From assembly GCF_007655135.1 (NCBI RefSeq), contig NC_045128.1:12850230-12914229 (forward strand): a DNA stretch of 64,000 nucleotides. The letters are read 5' to 3'. A model generated the notes under the pieces. It was not told the DNA's origin. It saw nothing but the letters and a program-made list of their open reading frames with translations, and ran no database searches. This document shows positions 61,833-64,000 of this stretch, piece after piece; position 1 is the stretch's first letter, and every line of letters starts with the position of its first letter. The stretch is from Punica granatum (lineage: Eukaryota; Streptophyta; Magnoliopsida; Myrtales; Lythraceae). Made by a program: the position numbers and the translations under genes.

Positions 61833-64000
61833 ACCCCCGGCACGCTCGCACGACGCCTACAAGGCTAGTTCGATCCTCTACGCTTTTGAGTTAAAATTCC
61901 GAACATAGTTTGCTCTTTCATCGTTCCCCTTTCCCCATTGCAGGAAATACCCAACAAGAAGGCAACATGAATCCAAAACTGCCACAATCGAGACAGGAAA
62001 CACTTCTCTGCTACCTCCTTGGACTCCAAACACTCAAGACCAACCGTCCCTCCACGAAAGATCACAGGCGACAGTTCCAACGAACATAGCATGTCCCAGC
62101 CCACCCGCCACGAAGCTTCTAACACGATCACGCTGCCGATCGAAGAATGGGCCCAACTCACCCCGCATGACCGGCGAGTCGTGCCAACCTTCGCGGAGAG
62201 CATCACCGCGTGATCATATGCACATCTCTCCGCAAGACCTTGCGCATCTACTAGCGACTAAGCGCGCCTCACACATGTCCAAGCATGTTCACACCAACTC
62301 ATACACGCATGCTCAACATATCAATGCATGTCTCTTAGTGTGCTCGCACGACACCTACCAGGCCAGTTCGCTTCCCTACACTCTTGCATTGAAATCTTGA
62401 ACCGTTTATGCTCTTTCATTGTTTTCTTTTCCCATTGCAGGAAATTCTCAACAAGAAGACAGCCTGAATACTGAGCGACCACACTTGATACAACAAACGT
62501 CTCTCATCCAGCTCCTTGGGATTTCAACACTAAGTCCCCATCCTTGCTCCACAAAGCAAGACTGCAAGAAAAATCAGAGTCACCGCTTTGCAGTGCCCTG
62601 CACTGTTCCTCAGCATTGACATTTCCTTTCGCATCTCTTGCGCTTTTTTATCGAGCACGCATTTACTGCATTGGGTTCCGGCCCCACATCGGGCTTTGGC
62701 CCTGCATCGAGCTCCGGCCCCGCTTTTGCTGCATCAGGCTTCGGGCCGGCTTTTGGGTTTTGGCCCCATATCGGGCTTCGACCCCACTTTTGGGCTTCGG
62801 CCCCTCATCGGGCTTTGGCCCCACTTTCGGGCTTCGGCCCCATATCGGGCCTCAGTCCTGCATTTACTGCTTTCGGGCCCCGACCCAGCATTTACTGCTT
62901 TTGGGCTCCGGCCCAACACTTATTACATTCAGGTTTTGACACCTCGCATCTACTGCTTTCAGGCTCATCTGAAATCCAAAATCGACTTGGATTCAAATTC
63001 ACCCAAGCGATATTCCGAGAAGCAAGTCTAATCCTTTCGCTGCAAAGACCGGAAGTGACAGCTCCACAAGCAGAGCATGACCCAACTCTCGATCGTAGGA
63101 GATACCAGCACTATCAGGCCTCCGATCAAAGAATGGATCTCATCCACCTTTGTTGTGGTCGCCGATTGAATACGGGGGCAACATGCGCAGTCTTCTTTAA
63201 ACTCTCTTCTAGTTTAAGTTAAATGCATTCCCACAAATGGGCTCTCGACATGATCAAATCCTTCAATGGAGCATTAGGACAGTCTTTGTGACGCCCTATT
63301 AGTTCTGTTGGACCTGTTCGACTCGCATGTCCTCATGGGACCCGACTCCTCGAGCCTTCCCTAGGACGACTACGCATGTTTACTCGCAACTAGGGAAAAT
63401 ATGCTCATGTGACTTTAGTCACGGTCTAACCACTCCAGAGTAGTGATGACTAGATTTCCAGAAACAAATGTCACCTACAGTGGCACCTCATGGGTCGCGC
63501 GAGGGACAAAAAGGGATTTTCCTATGGGACCACCTCATATTTCTTACCACATATTCCCCGCATAATCGCCTAATGCATTGTCTTCTTTGTCATCATTCAC
63601 AGGAGCACATTGACCACAGGCGAAGAGTGATGCACGAGTTCACGCTTCCTTGAGAACTTGTCTCGGACCCTTTCCTTATACTTTGACGAGGGAGGTGTCC
63701 GACAATGAGGTACCCCCCTATAAAGTCGAAAACAAGGACAATCGAGCGAATCACTTAGCATTGATGCAACCGTCTTCCTCGAATATCCAGTGGCTTCAAC
63801 AGCATGCACCCTCCAAGAGGCACGCACTGTAAAGAACAACAAGAGATGATCGGAGACATCACACCAGGCGCCTACCATGGGCCACTTCAACAAATGAAGA
63901 TTGGGGCATCCCCGTTCAACATTCGCGCCGAGACAACCTCGGTTCCCTATTCCACATGGGGCAATTTGACATTTTCTTTTCCTAGACAACAGGGGAAATT
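61833..64000 (+). mobile_element. Ogre/Tat element, continued (right of copia insertion)
   Basis: The sequence ACCCCCGGCACGCTCGCACG continues the Ogre element cut at 53779. It consists of degenerate repeated blocks: TCGCACGAC(G/A)CCTAC...GGC(T/C)AGTTCG ... TGCTCTTTCAT...CCCATTGCAGGAAAT...CAACAAGAAG occurs at 61846-61965 and 62345-62465, and a GACAG(T/C)TCCA...GATC(G/A)AAGAATGG block at 62070-62150 and 63058-63135. No gag or pol domain is visible before the window ends. CCATTGCAGGAAA could be splice acceptors, since Ogre elements are known to carry introns. Confidence 0.65.
62670..62950. repeat. GGGCTTCGGCCCC tandem array
   Basis: A GC-rich degenerate array of about 21-bp units (GGGCTTCGGCCCCA(T/C)(A/T)TC and variants), passing into CATTTACTGCTTTCGGGC units at the right. 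Part of the Ogre non-coding or ORF-like region. Confidence 0.85.

Overview
The window is nuclear DNA of a flowering plant. Evidence: multi-exon genes with GT-AG introns, plant-only families (a UGT78-type flavonoid glucosyltransferase, a cation-dependent CCoAOMT-like methyltransferase, a plant secretory phospholipase A2), Ty1/copia and Ty3/gypsy LTR retrotransposons of plant lineages, MITEs and microsatellites. A woody eudicot, possibly Myrtales/pomegranate-like, is my guess only; the sequence does not prove it. No prokaryotic genes, tRNA, rRNA or CRISPR were seen.

Layout. (1) 1-7975: a three-layer nest. A small MITE is split by a decayed copia element (217-7903, TSD GTGTT), which is itself split by a 2.48-kb Ty3-type solo LTR (506-2984, TSD TCGCC). 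(2) 8018-16087 and 20217-29250: a direct segmental duplication. Each unit carries, in the same order, a broken UGT78-like pseudogene (+) and a complete five-exon cation-dependent O-methyltransferase gene (-). Both methyltransferases look intact (247 aa each), but the second has lost an Asn metal ligand (Asn to Asp). The units differ by independent transposon insertions, a 346-bp tandem duplication and rearranged upstream regions. About 4.1 kb between them is largely antisense Ty3/Tat-type LTR-like sequence and a purine-rich tract. (3) 29461-30478: an internally deleted Ty3 element. (4) 32293-33606: an intact four-exon secretory phospholipase A2 gene with a C-terminal KLEL. (5) 34925-34986: two adjacent perfect palindromes. 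(6) 35045-43175: a tandem duplication of an unrecognised gene family of helical, partly broken proteins plus a small two-exon membrane protein. One promoter cassette occurs four times here. (7) 43176-48221: AT-rich sequence with a Helitron-like end. (8) 48222-64000: the left part of a large Ogre/Tat Ty3 element (LTR, PBS, intact 496-codon ORF1), interrupted by a young Angela-type copia element (53780-61824, minus strand) whose LTRs are almost identical but whose gag-pol has three frameshifts. The Ogre element resumes at about 61833 and runs off the window.

How parts relate. The UGT78 and methyltransferase pair would act on the same class of substrate (3-O-glucosylation and ring O-methylation of flavonoids/anthocyanins). 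The region therefore looks like a duplicated flavonoid-decoration locus in which the glucosyltransferase partner died in both copies and the methyltransferases survived and diverged. Elsewhere the window is dominated by transposon turnover.
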